From Tulasnella sp. 424 (Eukaryota > Basidiomycota > Agaricomycetes > Cantharellales > Tulasnellaceae): DNA of 64,000 nt. A program made the position numbers and the translations under genes. This document shows positions 1 through 11,439 of this stretch, one piece after another. The notes below the pieces were generated by a model, which was given only the letters and a program-made list of their open reading frames with translations, made no database searches and was not told the DNA's origin. Location of the stretch: contig WSUB01000082.1 of NCBI GenBank assembly GCA_019633425.1, positions 118,564 to 182,563 of the forward strand, read 5' to 3'. The first letter of the stretch is position 1. Each line of letters opens with the position of its first letter.

Positions 1-1018
1 TCATGTTGGGATGGAATCTTGCGTGCGTTCCGACGAATCGCCAAGCCGGAGAATGATCTTTTTCCCACTCAAATGGATCCACTCCACCTACGAAGTAGAG
101 GGTGTCGAAACACATAATGCGATCGTCCGGGAGGAGCTCTACACGGTGGTGACTTGACGGCACAGGTTTGGTGCCTCGCAGTGCTTCTTCCCGGCCGTCC
201 GGGAAGCCAAGTCTGGCTAAGCCCCAGAACGATTGATGTCTATTGGGCAGCCTGGCGCCCTGTGGTACGACCGTGTATGATACATCTAACAATGAATAGC
301 CAGTCAGAGACGCAGAAGAAACCTGGTACAACCTACCCACCTGCATGAAGCGTATAGTACAGCCTCGACCCTCTGGGATTCTCGTTGTCGAGAAGCCAAG
401 TACTCCAGCAGCCTAAAACATCTTGAGTATTGCCTTTCGGGTCTTTCATGTCCTGCCATTCGATAATCGGATACCCAATTGCTTTGCGTAGGCGAGGGAG
501 ATCGAAGATTTCTGCAAAATGGAAGTTCTCCGCTTCGAAGCCGACGTGCATTGGTGAAAATGGCGGTAGGACAGGGACTCGAGAGGACGTCATGCCGAGA
601 TAGACCATGTTAACGACTGTCATGAAGTCATTCGTCCAGCCTGCGTCGAGGAAGGTCGTAATGTACTTTGTATCATTGCGCAGGTTGTCTGAAGAAAGAT
701 CGAGGGTAAGGGATGGGAGCTCGTCGCCACAAAATGAGCCAATGTACCTTGCAGCGTCCTTGCTGGAGGTCCCTTCACAAAGTGCTCCACGCTAAATCCT
801 GCTAGTTCACCTGACGGCGTAGCATGGTCTGCAGCTGGTGATCCAGTGTCGGCGGTCCCGCACACTTGTTCTCGCGATGGACATTTTAGGAACTTGGGTG
901 TTGTAACCCGAACTGTCGAATCAGTTGTAACGTAGATCATGATGAGGAGCGAAGCGGATGCCAGAATGAGACGTAGCATCGACTGTGAGCTGAGCCTAGG
1001 GATGTTGGAGAGAGGCAT
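1..1018 (-). CDS. O-fucosyltransferase-like type II membrane protein (3' end cut by window)
   Basis: The reading frame resembles the GDP-fucose protein O-fucosyltransferase-like family of Agaricomycetes, predicted to act in the secretory pathway. It starts at ATG 1018, followed by a hydrophobic signal anchor (LRLILASASLLIMIYV). Two introns are supported: 747-689 (59 nt) and 340-286 (55 nt). Joining across them gives family-like blocks: DAGWTNDFMTVVNMVYLG, VPVLPPFSPMHVGF, FDLPRLRKAIGYPIIEW, then SFWGLARLGFPDGREEALRG and SPAWRFVGTHARFHPNM up to the edge. An upstream in-frame ATG lies at 1063. The assignment rests on remembered family patterns; no glycosyltransferase catalytic motif was checked. 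The C-terminal half lies outside the window. Confidence 0.6.
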
Positions 1019-1325
1019 TGCTGACCTGCTGATGGATGGCAGAAAGCTGCGGCCAGCTGGCAACGCTGATCGTTGCCTGCCAAACGATGAGGGTTCAAGT
1101 CGAAACAGGTTCCGCCGGTCCGATTCTAGTTCGGACTGCCAAGTTACCCAGGCCCCTGAAAAAAATTAAGCGCCGCGACAAAAATAACAATCGTGCTTCC
1201 CTGCATATTTCCTCGACCTGCACATGAGCCCCATTAATGCACACCAAAAAATCCCTGGATATTTCGCGATCTATCTATTCAAGCTTTTCTACCGTTCAGA
1301 GGTGGCGTTCTACAGGTTCAACTCG
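1019..1325. other. Intergenic spacer between fucosyltransferase-like gene and phosphatase gene
   Basis: This 0.3-kb stretch holds the 5' flank of the left gene and the 3' flank of the phosphatase gene. Short open frames here have no recognisable protein similarity. Confidence 0.5.
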
Positions 1326-2480
1326 CTACATATCATCCGCATGCCACTCGCCAGATTCTGCCTGCCCCAACTTCGGGAAGAGTTCTTCGACTTCCCATGC
1401 CCCTGCCCAGTAAATAACACGGGCTTTGAGCCCACTGGCCGCTCCTTCTTCCTTGATCCGCTCTTCAAGACCCCTGCCAACGCGCGCAAGAACGACATCC
1501 TGCCTATAAATAGTTTTCTGTGTTAGCCTGATCCTGGATTTGTTGTCCCATCACACCTACTCTCGCAGCCTCAGAATCGGACAGAAATCGTTCCTTCCAT
1601 CTCCAACGTACACCATACGGTCATAAAAGCCATCGGATCCTTTGCGGTTGAGGTATGCTTCGAGTTCTTCACCTATCGCAGCGCAGTCAGCTTCTGTGAT
1701 GAAAGATTTTCCGAGGATGCCATGCCTTTGCACATGTTTGGGCTGCAACCGACTTGGCAGGAGTGCTGAGGGCCATGAGGGTCGATTCTTCGCCGAACTT
1801 GGAGAAGGCCGTCTGATCTCCATTCTGCCGGGTTTGTGATAATTTCATCGAATGCGTCGCTCAGACCGCGGTGCTGCCAAGAGTATGAGCAAGAGCACGC
1901 AGCGCCAAACAAACTGGATACGTACCCCCAAGATCGTGTCAATGAATACTTGGTTCGCGTTTGACAGACATAGGAGAGTAGTCTGTGGTACCGAGTCGGA
2001 TTTCAGCTTCTTGATTGCGCGTATCATCGCAGGGTGCTGGAAATTTCGTTTGGTATGATTAGGCGGGTCTCAAGAATCCAACAGTTTAGCCACCCACGCA
2101 CAAAAGGCATTATGCGCAGAGCGTTTTCGATGTCCTCCCTTGTCCCTCCAGCGGCATGCAGCCTTTCGCAGCACTGTGCCCTACATCGGATGAATCGGCC
2201 GTAAGTCAATAACAAAGCAAGGCTGGCTCGACTATATGCACTCGCGATGGCTGATTTGAGCTCACCGACTCACACTAGATCAGTCCATTGCAGGTTATCT
2301 GGATTGTCCTTCATCCTCCGACGAAGCTTAATGTTGTTGACTTCGAATATCCAACGGTCCGTGTCCTGATCAGCCATCGACCTGGAATTATCTGGTCAGG
2401 GAGGCCTGAATGATGGTTGTTAAGGCATATACTGACCAGTCAAAGTCATAAATTACGAGCTGCTTGCTAACTTGTGCCAT
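1326..2480 (-). CDS. PHOSPHO-type HAD phosphatase
   Basis: A haloacid-dehalogenase phosphatase related to PHOSPHO1/PHOSPHO2, which dephosphorylate small phosphomonoesters such as phosphocholine or pyridoxal phosphate in animals; the fungal substrate is not known to me. ATG 2480 opens MAQVSKQLVIYDFDWS, and the spliced N-terminus gives DFDWSMADQDTDRW, the HAD motif I Asp block of this family. Later blocks are LLCLSNANQVFIDTIL (motif II Ser/Asn), the Cys-containing CQVGCSPNMCKG, and VYVGDGRNDFCPILRLRE (motif III/IV with GDGxND). It ends at WHADDM. Five introns fit, one of them (1725-1673) with a GC donor. The catalytic residues look intact, so activity is expected. Confidence 0.85.
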
Positions 2481-2682
2481 GTCGAGCGTAGAGGGACGAG
2501 GGAAAAGAAAAAAATGTGAGAGGTGAAGGATAATTGCAAGTGTATGTTTCGGCGTGACTTGGGCTCAGGTCCCCGTGCTCACATAATGCGGCCTTCTCCA
2601 TTGGGATTTCGGTCTGGACCAATCGTCTTCTCGTCGTCTTTCATCCCGCTACTCAACAACTCCTTTCTAACGCTCAGGAAGA

Positions 2683-5035
2683 ATGGACCAACTCCTCAAG
2701 TACGACGAAATTACGCTGACACTGTCGGTCTTGGCGGTCGCTCTGTATGTCGGACACAAGCTCGCTCAACCAACGAGCATGGTCCACCCGATGCTTTTGG
2801 GCCGACAAGTCGACGCATCAGCCGTTCGGAACGCGGGCGAGTCCGCTGTCTATCGTAACTTTGGAGTCGGCGGTGGTGCTCCGGTATGTCGGTCTTCTCA
2901 GCCTCGTATCTAAGATGTGTACATTGCTGACGATGGTTGATATGTATTAGCTTCCAACAAGACCTATCGCGCGCCCGGGCACTATTTTGGATTTTATCCA
3001 AGCAGACGACCCAGTCAGAACGCTTTGGAATACAGAGGTTGGTGATTCGCAAAGGGCGCCGTGTTTCTCCTCTGCTGACAGTCGCGATACCCTGATTAGG
3101 TCACCAATGCTCAACTCCGTACGAAAGTCAACTCCCTTGCAGCCGGGCTGCTCAAAATAGTCCATCTCCAACCTCGGGAATCAAATGTTTTGAATCTTCT
3201 TGACAGCAGTTTCGGTCCGTCCCCTAACGCCGCCGCCCAGCTAAAAATGTCCCTGAAACTGAACCAATCAACCCCTTCGTGCAGAATTCCTCGTAACCGA
3301 CCTTGCACTTGCCCGTCTCTCAGTCCCAGTCCTCACCGTAGCGCGACTCGACCTCATAACACCCGTGGTTGAAACCTACCCACCAACCGCCATTGTAGTC
3401 CCATTCGCCTTCCTGGACCATTTGCTTGAGCTGGTGTACGACCATCTCCAAGAGGGTACAACCATTACAATCATTGTATTAGGCGATCAAAACAACGTTT
3501 CAAGGTCAAAGACCGAGAAAAGTGGCATTCCAATAGTACGATGGGAGGACCTGGTCGAGACGGAAGTTGGCAACAGCTTGGAGGGCTTGCAGGAACCCTG
3601 TGAGTGATACTCGGCGATGCTCTGTGGAACCGGACGTGTTGAGACCCACTCTCGCATCTCTAGCACCCAATGATGTCTTTACAGTCACTTTCGATGGACT
3701 CGACCAAGACCATGTAGGAACCCATCTTGCTCATTCGACGAATCGCCGCTGACCTACCTTTACAGAGCCCAAAAGGTGTCCAACTGCAGCACGTGGTACG
3801 TACTGGACTGTACAGAATCAGCGAATCGAATACTAACTGCTTCATCGCAGAACGTGACCGCCGGTGCCGCTGCGCTTCAATACATCTTCCCACTTGCCAA
3901 AACCTGGTCACCTGCCGACAGTATTCTGTCCTGCCATTCACTCGCAACTCCCTTTGGAAGATCCTTGGCATATATCGCCGTGCTTCGAGGTGAACGGATG
4001 AAAGCCAATTCACAAGGCTAGCCAGACGCTGACCCTAGTTTTGTGTTCAAGGTTGCAGCTTTTCTACAACTCCTTCTGCGTCACCATACCATAGTAAGCG
4101 ATTGCGTCCCGCCGACTCCTAGATCCTTGTTCTTCAACTGATAATTGCGATTCAGCTTCCGAAGGTGGACTTGCTGACGTGATCCGCGGGGCTGAGAACA
4201 AGCAATTGCCTCCTCCAACAGTTCTCGTCATGTGCGCTTTACCCCTTTTCAAGTCGTTAAGCAGCGTCGTTCTGATGTTCCTTTGGCTTCTAGTTCGTCC
4301 CAGCAGTACACAGAAATGGCTACCGCGGTCCTCAACCACGCAAAAAAGAGCTTGCTCTATTCATATGCCTACCGCCACAAGTTGTTTAGCTTACTTGGGG
4401 GAGAGTTGTCTCACGATACCCCTTGGGATAAGCTAGTTTTCCAGAGTGCCAGGGTAAAGGCGTTGGGAGCGAGATTAGCAGGCGGCTTGACACGAATCCT
4501 GGTCACAGGAGGTGAGCCTCGCAGCACTCGTTATCAACAATTCACGTACTAACTTCAGAGTGTCTCGTAGAATCGATTCCTGCTGGAAAACTGTCCGCTT
4601 TCCGGATTGCCCTTCCGTTCCCGACAGTCCGAGCACTTCTATACCCGGCGGCTGCAGGCCCCCTCCTCGCTTCTCACCCACTTGATCTTCAAACATTCGA
4701 CGGCGAATCGGCGACCGTCGATCACAGCAACTGGGATTCTATGTCGCATTATGGTCCGCCAATTAATAACATTGAAGCGAAGGTGGTTGGAGTCAATGAC
4801 AGTGCTGTTGAATCCGGAGAGGATCCGGTTGGTGAAGTAAGTCACAAAACCTAACTTTCGGAGCGTCAATCTTATTGACTGAACTCTTGTGTAATAGCTT
4901 GTGATAAGGGGACCTTCTCTAGGTCAACCTGTGCCACCCTCTTCGGAGCCGTTCAATGACGGTTGGATCAAGAGTGGCTGGATTGCCCGGGTAGCTCCTG
5001 GCGGGACTTTCAAGGTTCGACCGAAGGAAGCTTAA
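2683..5035 (+). CDS. AMP-binding (acyl-CoA synthetase-like) protein with degenerate P-loop
   Basis: An ANL-superfamily adenylating enzyme of a type found in basidiomycete genomes, resembling long-chain acyl-CoA ligases. ATG 2683 starts MDQLLKYDEITLTLSVLAVALYVG, with an N-terminal hydrophobic segment. Exons follow at 2951 (LPTRPIARPGTILDFIQADD), near 3290 (FLVTDLALARLSVPVL), near 3770 (SPKGVQLQH, then NVTAGAAALQYIFPL), 4320 (KKSLLYSYAYRHKLF), 4570 (SIPAGKLSAFRIALPFP) and 4898 (LVIRGPSLGQPVPP...DGWIKSG). The usual TSGTTG part of the P-loop is replaced by DGLDQDH before SPKG. The protein stops shortly after the IKSG hinge region, so the C-terminal lid with the catalytic lysine is missing or very short. 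Whether it is an active ligase is doubtful. Some intron borders around 3.6-4.1 kb are uncertain. Confidence 0.65.
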
Positions 5036-5407
5036 GGTTTAAGCCACATCTTACCCTATCTCTGTGCCTGATGCGCATTTCGATGAGTGTATGTTGCTCG
5101 GATAGCTCCCCATGCAGATGTACGATTAGGTACGGTTTCAAGTTTATCAGATCGCTTTGCGTTATCCCGAGGGTCCTCGCCCATGCGGCATCCCCCACCT
5201 GCTGCGAACGTGTGGAACTGAATCATAAGCGAGCTATTTATCGTCATCGATAGCGCTGCCGTTTGGAAGCGTCTCAGGATACGGCAGTCCGGATGCCTTG
5301 CCCCGAGGTGATGTCATCGGGTAAGCGCCGGCAATCATGTCCAGAAATAAAACCATCTGCAACACTCCTCCTGCGATATCTTCAACCACAACCCCTTTCA
5401 CTAAACC
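5036..5407 (+). other. Spacer: 3' flank of AMP-binding gene and malic enzyme promoter
   Basis: No coding sequence recognised. The last 70 bases before ATG 5408 are pyrimidine-rich (ctcctgcgat, caaccacaac), as is common for fungal 5' leaders. Confidence 0.45.
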
Positions 5408-8098
5408 ATGAAGGTCAGTGTCTCTACTGAATTTGAGAGGAAAGGTCGGATCTCACCATAACTCATACTCACAGAAGAGCGTGTTTGATCTGCAAGCAAT
5501 CAAGGATATCCTTACTGCACATCGCCGAGAGGGGCAGGATCGGGTTTGGAAGGTTGCTTTGACGGGAGATGCTCTTTTGAACAATCCTCGATGGAATAAG
5601 GGTATGGGTTTTACTCTTAAGGAGAGGGAGGAGTTTGATCTCGTGGGGAGGCTTCCATCCGCCTACAATAGCTTGGATGATCAATGCGCCAGGGCATACG
5701 ATCAGGTACGTCCTCTGTTACTTCCCCGGACTCTAAGACCCTCTTTGCTGACTAGTGTGAAAGCTCCAAAGTCGGACGAACAACCTCGCGAAGAATACAT
5801 TTTTGCAGAGCTTAAAGGCTCAAAACTGGGTCTTGTACTACTCCCTTCTCGGCCGCCATCTCAAGGAAGTCCTACCAATCATCTATACCCCAACGGTATG
5901 TTTTTGCTTGCTTTGCGTCACAAGGCGACCCGGATTGATTGGAGAAAATGTATTTGCAGGAGGTATGTCACCCGCCGACCTTTCAAATCGCCAAGTGCTC
6001 ATGTCGGAATCCAGGCCGAAGCTATCTCCAATTACTCTCACTTGTTCAGGAAGAGCGAGGGCCTTTTCCTCTCATATCCATTCCGACAGCGGATGGAGAA
6101 AGATTTCCTACACTTCATCAAGGGAAAATCGTTTGACCTCATCGTTGTCAGCGACTCTGAAGCCATCCTCGGAATCGGTGACCAGGGTGTTGGGGTATGG
6201 CTACGAACTAACACCCAAAACGTTGCGATACTGACTCAATTCTGATTACTAGGGTATCGGTGTAAAGCGTCTTAATTGCTACAGCGTGAACTGGAGTCTA
6301 AAAAATCTTTTGTCTCTAGATTTCCACTGCCAAGGGTGTGGTCTACACCCTCGTTGGAGGAATCGACCCATCCAGAACGTTGCCCATCGTCCTCGACGTT
6401 GGTACAAACAACAAGGACCTACTGAGCGACAAGCTCTACGTTGGCTGGTCTCATGAGCGTATCAGGGGGAAGGAATATGATGACTTCATTGACACGTGGG
6501 TCTCAACCTATAAGACGAGTGGTCCCGCAGGCTAAGTACTAGCAAATAGCTTCGTGCAGCTGGTTCGCAAGCACCTGCCTCATTGTCTCATTCACTTCGA
6601 GGACTTTGGTGAGTCGCTTGGCAAAGGTATCATTTGCTGCCGAGTTAATCTTGGTTGGTGCATAGGTGTCGATAACGCTCGCCGGATATTGGAGAAATAC
6701 CGGTCCAAGCATGCCATATTCAACGATGACATGTGCGTACTGATACAGTCTCCTGATGATGCATCATTAACGGGCCCCATAGTCAGGGAACTGGAGCGGT
6801 TACCCTGTCAGCGCTGGTGCGCTGAATGGCAGCAACTTGCGGAGGCGCAGTCTAACGAGTTTTGCCTTTCAGATGTCTGCAGTTGGCGTTACCAAGTCCA
6901 AGCTATCCGACCAAAGAATCGTTGTTTACGGCGCTGGTACCGCCGGTGTAGGGGTCATCTGGCAACTCCGAGACGCGATGATCAGAATCGACGGTATCTC
7001 GCAAGAGGAAGCTAGTAAACGCTTTTACATGATCGACAAGGATGGACTCATCACCAAGGGCTTCGGGAGCAAGATTCGTCATGGCCAAGAAGACTTTGTG
7101 CGACCCGATGAAGAGTGGGATGACGGTGACAAGCTTGACGGCAAGATTGGACTGCTGCAAGTTGTCAAGAAGATCCACCCAACCGTCCTTATCGGAACTT
7201 CAACTCATGCTGGCGGGTTCACCGAGGAGTAAGCCAGGTTACTCGAGTTGTGCATAGACAGACACTAACGCGCGCTCATCTCGCTAGAATCATTAAAGAG
7301 ATGGCGTAAGTCGTACCGAGAGCATCGCCGGCTACAGCTTGATGCTTAAAGAACCCCCCCCCCCCCTTTGCCAGTAAACACGTCGACCGTCCCATCATCT
7401 TCCCTCTTTCAAACCCAACGAGGCTCGTCGAAGTCGATCCATCTAAAGCAAATGATTGGACAGCGGGTAAGGCGTTGCTAGCTACCGGTGAGTAACGGCA
7501 TTTCACGGACAGTCCGACGCTCTCTGAGATACGTTTCCAACGACAGGGTCACCATTCCCCCCTGCAAAGATGCCCAGCGGCAAGGATTACATGTACGCAA
7601 AAATACCCTCCGGTGATACCGCACGCTAACGATTTGGGCTTAAATAGCATTGCCGAATGCAACAACGCTCTCATCTATCCCGGGATTGGTTTCGGTTAGT
7701 CCGACTCCTTGTCTGTCTGAGACTTCAACTGACCGTTCGTTATGTCCAGGCGCGGTCCTCTCTGAGTCCAAGACCATCTCCGACAGCATGATCATCGCTG
7801 GTCAGCTCTCCACACAACCATTGCCCATCACTTTACTAATTGTTCTATTTTACCAGGTGCCCAAGCTCTCGCAAGTCTCTCTCCAGCGCTCAAAGACCCC
7901 GACGCCGCTCTCCTTCCCGACTTTGCCGATGCACCCCACGTGAACTTTGAGGTTGCAGTCGCAGTCGCCGAGCACGCTATCGAAGAAGGGATTGCAGGTG
8001 TTAAATGGAAGAAGGAAGAGGTTCGCGAGCGAATCAAGGAACGAACCTGGCATCCCATCTATGGAACGTACCACTACGACCCCTCGGGAGAGAAGTAA
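5408..8098 (+). CDS. MAE1: Malic enzyme (NAD(P)-dependent, oxidative decarboxylating)
   Basis: Converts L-malate to pyruvate and CO2 with reduction of NAD(P), feeding pyruvate or NADPH pools. The first exon is only ATGAAG, spliced to [20 protein letters not shown]. Signature blocks run in order: [136 protein letters not shown] (Rossmann nucleotide site), [46 protein letters not shown]. It ends DPSGEK at TAA 8098. Exons of 9 nt (6253-6261), 18 nt (7288-7305) and 34 nt (6783-6816) are needed to restore the conserved protein. Cofactor preference and mitochondrial versus cytosolic location cannot be decided; no clear presequence is seen. Confidence 0.93.
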
Positions 8099-8498
8099 AT
8101 CTCAAAGTCGCAAGACGCGTTCTCTTATTATCCAGATCTTTTTGTTTCTTTTGTAAAACTGTGAAATTTGAAATGCGTATTCTAAAGGATCTTTGGTCGA
8201 CTTATTTTACAACGATGAGGGTACGGGACTTGGAGGAGGAAGGAACAAGAGGAAAACAGAAACACAACACGACATGCCAGAGTAGGGAAAAAAGAAAGAT
8301 AAGAATACAAAGGAGAGTTATGAGGGATTTTCGGAGCCACATATAAGACTTGTTTTAAAGAAGAGTGGTTGGAACGATGAGAAAACAAGAGAAATAATAC
8401 CCCAATTAACCAGCTAGTACCCTTGGATTTGGATGAACGAAGTAGCTTTAATGATGACTTGTAGAAAGAGAAAAAGTAGGGAGGAAAGAAGAAATAGT
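8099..8498. other. Convergent 3' spacer between malic enzyme and arrestin genes
   Basis: The two genes converge here. The stretch is purine-rich on the plus strand (ggaggaaggaacaagagg and similar), as expected of two back-to-back 3' untranslated regions. No gene seen. Confidence 0.5.
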
Positions 8499-11439
8499 TC
8501 ATGGGTCGAGAGTAAACGAAGCTTGACGTTGTCGAGGTTCTCCAGTCGCGGTCACCGGCGGCCGCGTCGAATTAGCCGGCCTCGAGGCAGCATTCGCAGC
8601 TGACGAAGACGCTCCTGCCTCTGAGTCATGATCATACACGTGCCCATCAGCGGTCGCGGCGCGGCCTCGCAACAGCGCACCATCGCTGCGCACCCTCGAA
8701 ACGCTCTCCACCTCGTTGTAAGTGGGCAGTCCAGCGTACGTATCCAGAGGTGGGACACCCCCACCCAAAAACCCTTGAGACGCGCGTTCGTAGTTCGGAA
8801 CGCGGCTTAGCAGGTCCGAGAGCATCTCGAGTTGGTTTGGTGCTGGGGCAGTAGCGGGAACAGGGGCGGCAGCGGCGAATTCGGCTCGGAGGTTGGAATT
8901 GGAAGGAGGTCGAGAGCGACTCCCTAATGCCCGAGAGAGGAGCTTCGGTGAGGTCGGGTTCGATCCGGGTGTGCCGTTGCCGGCAGTAGTAGCTGGATGG
9001 TGGATCTGAGACATGCTCTTTGAATTAGCCGAGGCGAGCTTGTTGGCGAGGTTGGTGAACGGTTTGAGCGAGAAGAACGACTTGCTCCCGCTCGGTGCGT
9101 TACCATTGCCACTCCCAAGCGACGAACTGGGACCTGGCAACTCCGCAGACTCCGGTGGTTCAGGACTCGTTGCGCGGCTCGACGTCCGACTGCTCCCACC
9201 AGCACCAACGCGGCTTCCCGTCCTAAAGCTCGACCTCCTCGAATCCGGTGGGGTCGTCTCGCTTCTCGTGAGCGGGGATCCGGTCACGCTGCTGTTGAAC
9301 GCCGCAGCGGTGTTCCGAAGGCCCAAGGAAAGCAGTAAACCCGTATCGACGAGCTCGGCCGCTTCTTCTCCGGGAGTGGAAGGTCCCGCGCTGCTGCTAG
9401 CATGACTTCGGGATGGGGCGGGGAGGGAACCCGAGGCACCACCACCGTTGGACGAGGCCAAGACGGGGTCGAGGTTGTGCAGTGGGTTGGGCGCGAGTCG
9501 CGTATGCCCAACGAGATCCAAGGCGTTGGCGATCCGGTCTTGGATATGCGATGCGTAGCTGGGGAGGATCGTCTGCGTCGGCTCGACGTCCTCTCCTCCG
9601 AACAGGATAGCCCGTGTCTGGAGGGAGGCGGCCCGCGCCTCGTCGAGAAGAGAATGGCTCAAGATGTGCAGCGGCAAAGCACAGCGCAGCTCTGACGTAT
9701 GTCCGTCCAAGTTTGATAACGTGATCGACCACTTGAGCTTGTAGTTGATAACGATCGGTTCTGTAAATAAAAAGCAAATTGCAATTTGTTAGCCGAGAAG
9801 ATCCCCCTTTGATTTCACGTGCGAAACACTAACCGGTTAGATTGCTGGGAGTCGTCCAAGCCGGGATTCGGAACTTGATGCAAGTGTCCAACTCGTTATC
9901 TCCTCGCTCGGGATCGTCATCAACAGCCACTTCCGAAGAGCCTCGCCCGGAAGACGAGGGCGGGGACGCGTCCCTCGGCAAGTGATCTGGCTCCACTTGC
10001 ATCGGGGGCGTCATGATGGCCGTGGTCCGCACGTACGCGGTGCTCACATCCCACAGCGTAGGCGACGTACGGCGTCCAGCGCGCGCCTCGACGGGTTGGC
10101 CGTTGCGAATAAAGTGCGTGGTCTTGGCGACGACCCGTGCATCTTGGAACGGCAGCGCACCCCTCGCGCGGATGGACAAGTACTGCTTGATAGCGGTCTC
10201 GATGTTCATCACCGCCACGCCTTTCGTGAGAGGCGTGAACTTGAGCGAGACCGGGATCTCATCGCCGGCCGCGAACGCCTTGTGCGGGATCATGACCGAG
10301 TACATGATCTTCTGTGGCCAGGTGTTCTCGATCTCCAAAGTTTGGTTGTATTCCAGAGCCTCGGGCGAGAACCCGCGAACGATGGTCACAGGACGCTGAG
10401 TCACCCAATTCGAGCTGAAGGATGACCGGATGACCGTCGCGCGCAGCTTGTACATGATGGACGAGGTACCGACCGATACGGTGCTGGGAAAGGAGTCGTC
10501 GATATTGAGTTGAAAGGGGAAGGAATGGGTGCCGGCTTTCAAAGTGTGCTTGTGCCCCTTTGCACCTTCCAACAACGACCAATCATGCGAAAAGAAGGTT
10601 TGAGTGGTTATCGGTGACCGGAAAGCACTGTTCGTCAAAAAAGAAAGAAGAAGAAAAGACGGGGGGCGAAAACGCGCAACGAGGCGATGCGGGGCGTCAA
10701 AAGAGAGGGGTTTTGGTCAGCGCTGATTGGTCCAATGCTAATCGACGTCACGGCGCAGCGCGCATGCAACGCAAAAAGACGCAATAAAAAAAACCACTTA
10801 CGGAGCGCGCGAGTCGACCGAAGGCAGCTTTGACTTGCCTGAAAAGTTGAGGATGATCTCCTTGATGTTGGTGGCTTCAGAGAGGCGCAGGACGACCTGG
10901 CCGGAGAAGACGGTAGGCTCGACATTTTGACCAACTCCGCGGAGGATGATATTATCGCCTGGTATTACGATTTCTACGTGTTCTGGTGAGGTGTCGAATA
11001 GAAACATCTCCGAGGGTGCGGGCGTAGAAGGCAGAGAGGAGGGGGCGGATTGAGGAAGGGTGGTTGTTACAGCAGCATTCAGACTGGGGTCGTCGAAGGG
11101 GGGAGGGGGAAGAAGAGCAGGAGTCGCAGCAGAAGCAGTATCTGGATGCGGCACCTCCTGAGTGTTAAGAGGCAAGGCGGACTGAGGTGGCAGTGCAAAA
11201 TGAACAGCAGGCGGATACGAGGAGGAGTCTTGATGAGTGTTTGTCAGCACGCTATTCGGTTCAGACGCGTTGACATTTGTACCGCTTTGGGCAAGGGAGG
11301 GGGAGATTAGAGGATCCCCTGAGACGCCAACGACCTCGATAGGGTTCAAGGCGGCCGAGGCAACTAAGAATCGTGTGGTCAGATGACGGCGCGGCAACCA
11401 TTCAGCAGTATGCAACGCACGAGATATTGAGCTTGGCAT
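8499..11439 (-). CDS. Alpha-arrestin (ART/creD-like) ubiquitin-ligase adaptor
   Basis: Alpha-arrestins recruit Rsp5/NEDD4-type ubiquitin ligases to plasma-membrane transporters for endocytosis. The N-terminal arrestin fold reads PGDNIILRGVGQNVEPTVFSGQVVLRL and ATNIKEIILNFSGKSK; exon 2 (from 10627) has FFSHDWSLLEG, LKAGTHSFPFQLNID and VSVGTSSIMYKLRATV; the C-terminal arrestin part gives ALPFQDARVVAKTTHFI and VINYKLKWSITLSNLDG. The tail is Ser/Pro-rich and carries LPSY and LPTY, variants of the PY motif that binds WW domains. Introns: 10801-10628 (174 nt) and 9833-9761 (73 nt). The ATG at 11439 is the best start; a 57-nt intron at 11420-11364 with good sites would splice MPSSIS to LASAALNPIEVV, though the frame is open without it. 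The paralogue within the ART family cannot be specified. Confidence 0.85.

Noticed and set aside
1060..1110. Possible tRNA B-box (ggttcaagtc) near the left gene
   Set aside because: No matching A-box or cloverleaf arms at the right distance.
9013..9405. Plus-strand open frames inside the arrestin and YAK1 tails
   Set aside because: They lie opposite low-complexity Ser/Pro/Gln-rich coding DNA and have no independent support.
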